From JAATFY01 sp049276515 (lineage in GTDB: Bacteria; Pseudomonadota; Alphaproteobacteria; UBA9219): a stretch of 22,841 nt of DNA. The translations under genes were made by a program, and so were the position numbers. Below the pieces are notes generated by a model that was given only the letters and a program-made list of their open reading frames with translations, was not told the origin of the DNA and did not search any database. Below are positions 21,912-22,841 of the stretch, piece after piece. Within the stretch, counting starts at the first letter, position 1. The number at the start of each line of letters is the position of its first letter. The DNA is taken from contig JBASWO010000063.1 of the NCBI GenBank assembly GCA_049276515.1, positions 1 to 22,841 on the forward strand, given 5' to 3'.

Positions 21912-22841
21912 AGGCCGTACTGGCGCACCTGATCACTAACAATCTTTGCAGTAGCGCGCCGTGTGGCACGATCACGCAATGCTGGCTCAAATTCATAGGC
22001 TTCGCCACCTAATGGCCTAAAGGTGTGTTTAGGTTGGTTTGATAGAATGACAGAGCGCAACTCTCCCCCCGTTACAGCAGTAAGAAAAAGACCATCATCG
22101 CCATAATGAGCCCTATCCAAATACAAGCCCACCCGATCTTCCATCAAAAAAGCTGATAAAGCTGCATCATCAGGTGTTGGAGCATCTGGATTCAAAAACT
22201 TATAGCCAAGTTCGACGAGATAGCGAGCCGCACCATTGGTTTTCATTTCTGCAGAGAGAAGACCGTCCCCATCACCAATTTTTTCATACAGATAAGCCAT
22301 ACGCCAATCTTTGGTGGCCACGGCAATAGCGCGGATCAATGCGCCTTGTGTAACCGTTAGCTTTTTCGTACCGGTCGCATGCTGCATGAGTTTCTGATAA
22401 GGGTCTTGAATAGCCTCATAAACTCGCTGCGTTATTAAAGCAGCTTGCCGATCGAACTCATACAAAGCATCAAGTGAAAGATTGGTCGGCTTTTGTTCAG
22501 CGTTTTTTGCTCCAGGATAGTCAGCCAACATAAAACGCATGGCAAAAGAAGCATTAGCTCTAGGTGCCTCACCAAGAGGAAGAATATCTTTTGGCGGCGT
22601 TGGTGAAATATTCAGACCCGCTCGCGCCGTTATGAGAGCACCATGAAGACGGAAAGCGATTTCTTTAAAATTGTACATCGTGCCCAAGGTGCGTGCTGGG
22701 CCAGAAGGCGCAAGCTTTTCATCAGGCAATGGGATTTGCGATAGAATCTCTCCAGGCGATCCTAACTCAACCAACGCATCTGAGACGCCTTGATTAATAG
22801 TGCGCTCAAATGCACGACCACCGCGGCCCATCAGCGAAGAT
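21908..22841 (-). CDS. Unrecognised protein, 5' end outside window
   Basis: The frame is open from the right-hand edge (22841) to the stop at 21908, giving at least 310 residues. The ATG at 22831 is internal or one of several options, since the frame continues beyond it, so the N-terminus is unknown. The visible part has no signal peptide, no membrane segment and no motif I can place. It is mostly helical and soluble in character, with segments such as NLSLDALYEFDRQAALITQR and a well-ordered C-terminus ending in VSDQVRQYGL. The stop overlaps the HTH regulator stop within TTAG. Composition does not look foreign. It is likely a real gene because of its length and clean reading, but I assign no function. 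Confidence 0.72.
   Translation of the reverse strand, partial: SSLMGRGGRAFERTINQGVSDALVELGSPGEILSQIPLPDEKLAPSGPARTLGTMYNFKEIAFRLHGALITARAGLNISPTPPKDILPLGEAPRANASFAMRFMLADYPGAKNAEQKPTNLSLDALYEFDRQAALITQRVYEAIQDPYQKLMQHATGTKKLTVTQGALIRAIAVATKDWRMAYLYEKIGDGDGLLSAEMKTNGAARYLVELGYKFLNPDAPTPDDAALSAFLMEDRVGLYLDRAHYGDDGLFLTAVTGGELRSVILSNQPKHTFRPLGGEAYEFEPALRDRATRRATAKIVSDQVRQYGL

Noticed and set aside
1..22841. CRISPR arrays, insertion sequences, phage genes, toxin-antitoxin pairs
   Set aside because: No regularly spaced repeats, transposase or integrase motifs, terminal inverted repeats, or recognisable toxin or antitoxin sequences were seen on either strand.

Overview
The window is a chromosomal stretch from an alphaproteobacterium, with intermediate G+C by eye (roughly the high forties percent, not computed). 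The evidence is the order ftsZ - lpxC - bamD - recN - ligA, which is typical of many Alphaproteobacteria, an FtsZ C-terminal peptide of the LDIPAFLRRQ type, and an uvrD - prmA - pepP block. LpxC and BamD mean a Gram-negative, lipid A-making cell. A biosynthetic leuA argues against a strongly reduced intracellular parasite. I cannot name the genus.

Layout. Bases 1-1698: 3' part of ftsZ (its N-terminus lies outside the window), closed by a strong rho-independent terminator. 1774-3147: an APC-family amino acid permease placed between ftsZ and lpxC. 3301-6895: lpxC, bamD and recN (lipid A synthesis, outer-membrane protein assembly, DNA repair), with bamD and recN only 3 nt apart. 6896-8020: two small minus-strand genes that are diverged paralogues of each other and lie between recN and ligA. 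8087-10189: ligA. 10184-11366: two more minus-strand accessory genes, a DUF1566-like protein and a receiver-like protein lacking its phosphoacceptor Asp. 11581-13152: leuA behind an AT-rich leader. 13264-14343: a GGDEF diguanylate cyclase. 14340-14738: a small membrane protein. 14862-17150: UvrD/PcrA helicase. 17139-17435: a small lipoprotein. 17594-20276: prmA and pepP as a pair. 20260-21138: an orphan family-3 solute-binding protein, divergent from a HTH regulator (21270-21911) with a PLD/TrmB-like C-terminal half. 21908-22841: the 3' part of an unrecognised gene running off the window.

Housekeeping genes are all on the plus strand. Every minus-strand gene is an accessory or unknown gene. 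All six convergent gene pairs abut or overlap at their stop codons (0 to 17 nt), so none has room for an ordinary intergenic terminator. The accessory minus-strand genes mostly have clear Shine-Dalgarno sites, whereas several housekeeping genes have weak ones.

I saw no rRNA, tRNA, CRISPR array, insertion sequence or phage structural gene. No gene-free stretch exceeds 300 nt; the longest are the leuA leader (11367-11580) and 7349-7555. The most unusual content is the set of small genes around ligA: the tandem paralogue family, the degenerate receiver and the DUF1566-like protein.
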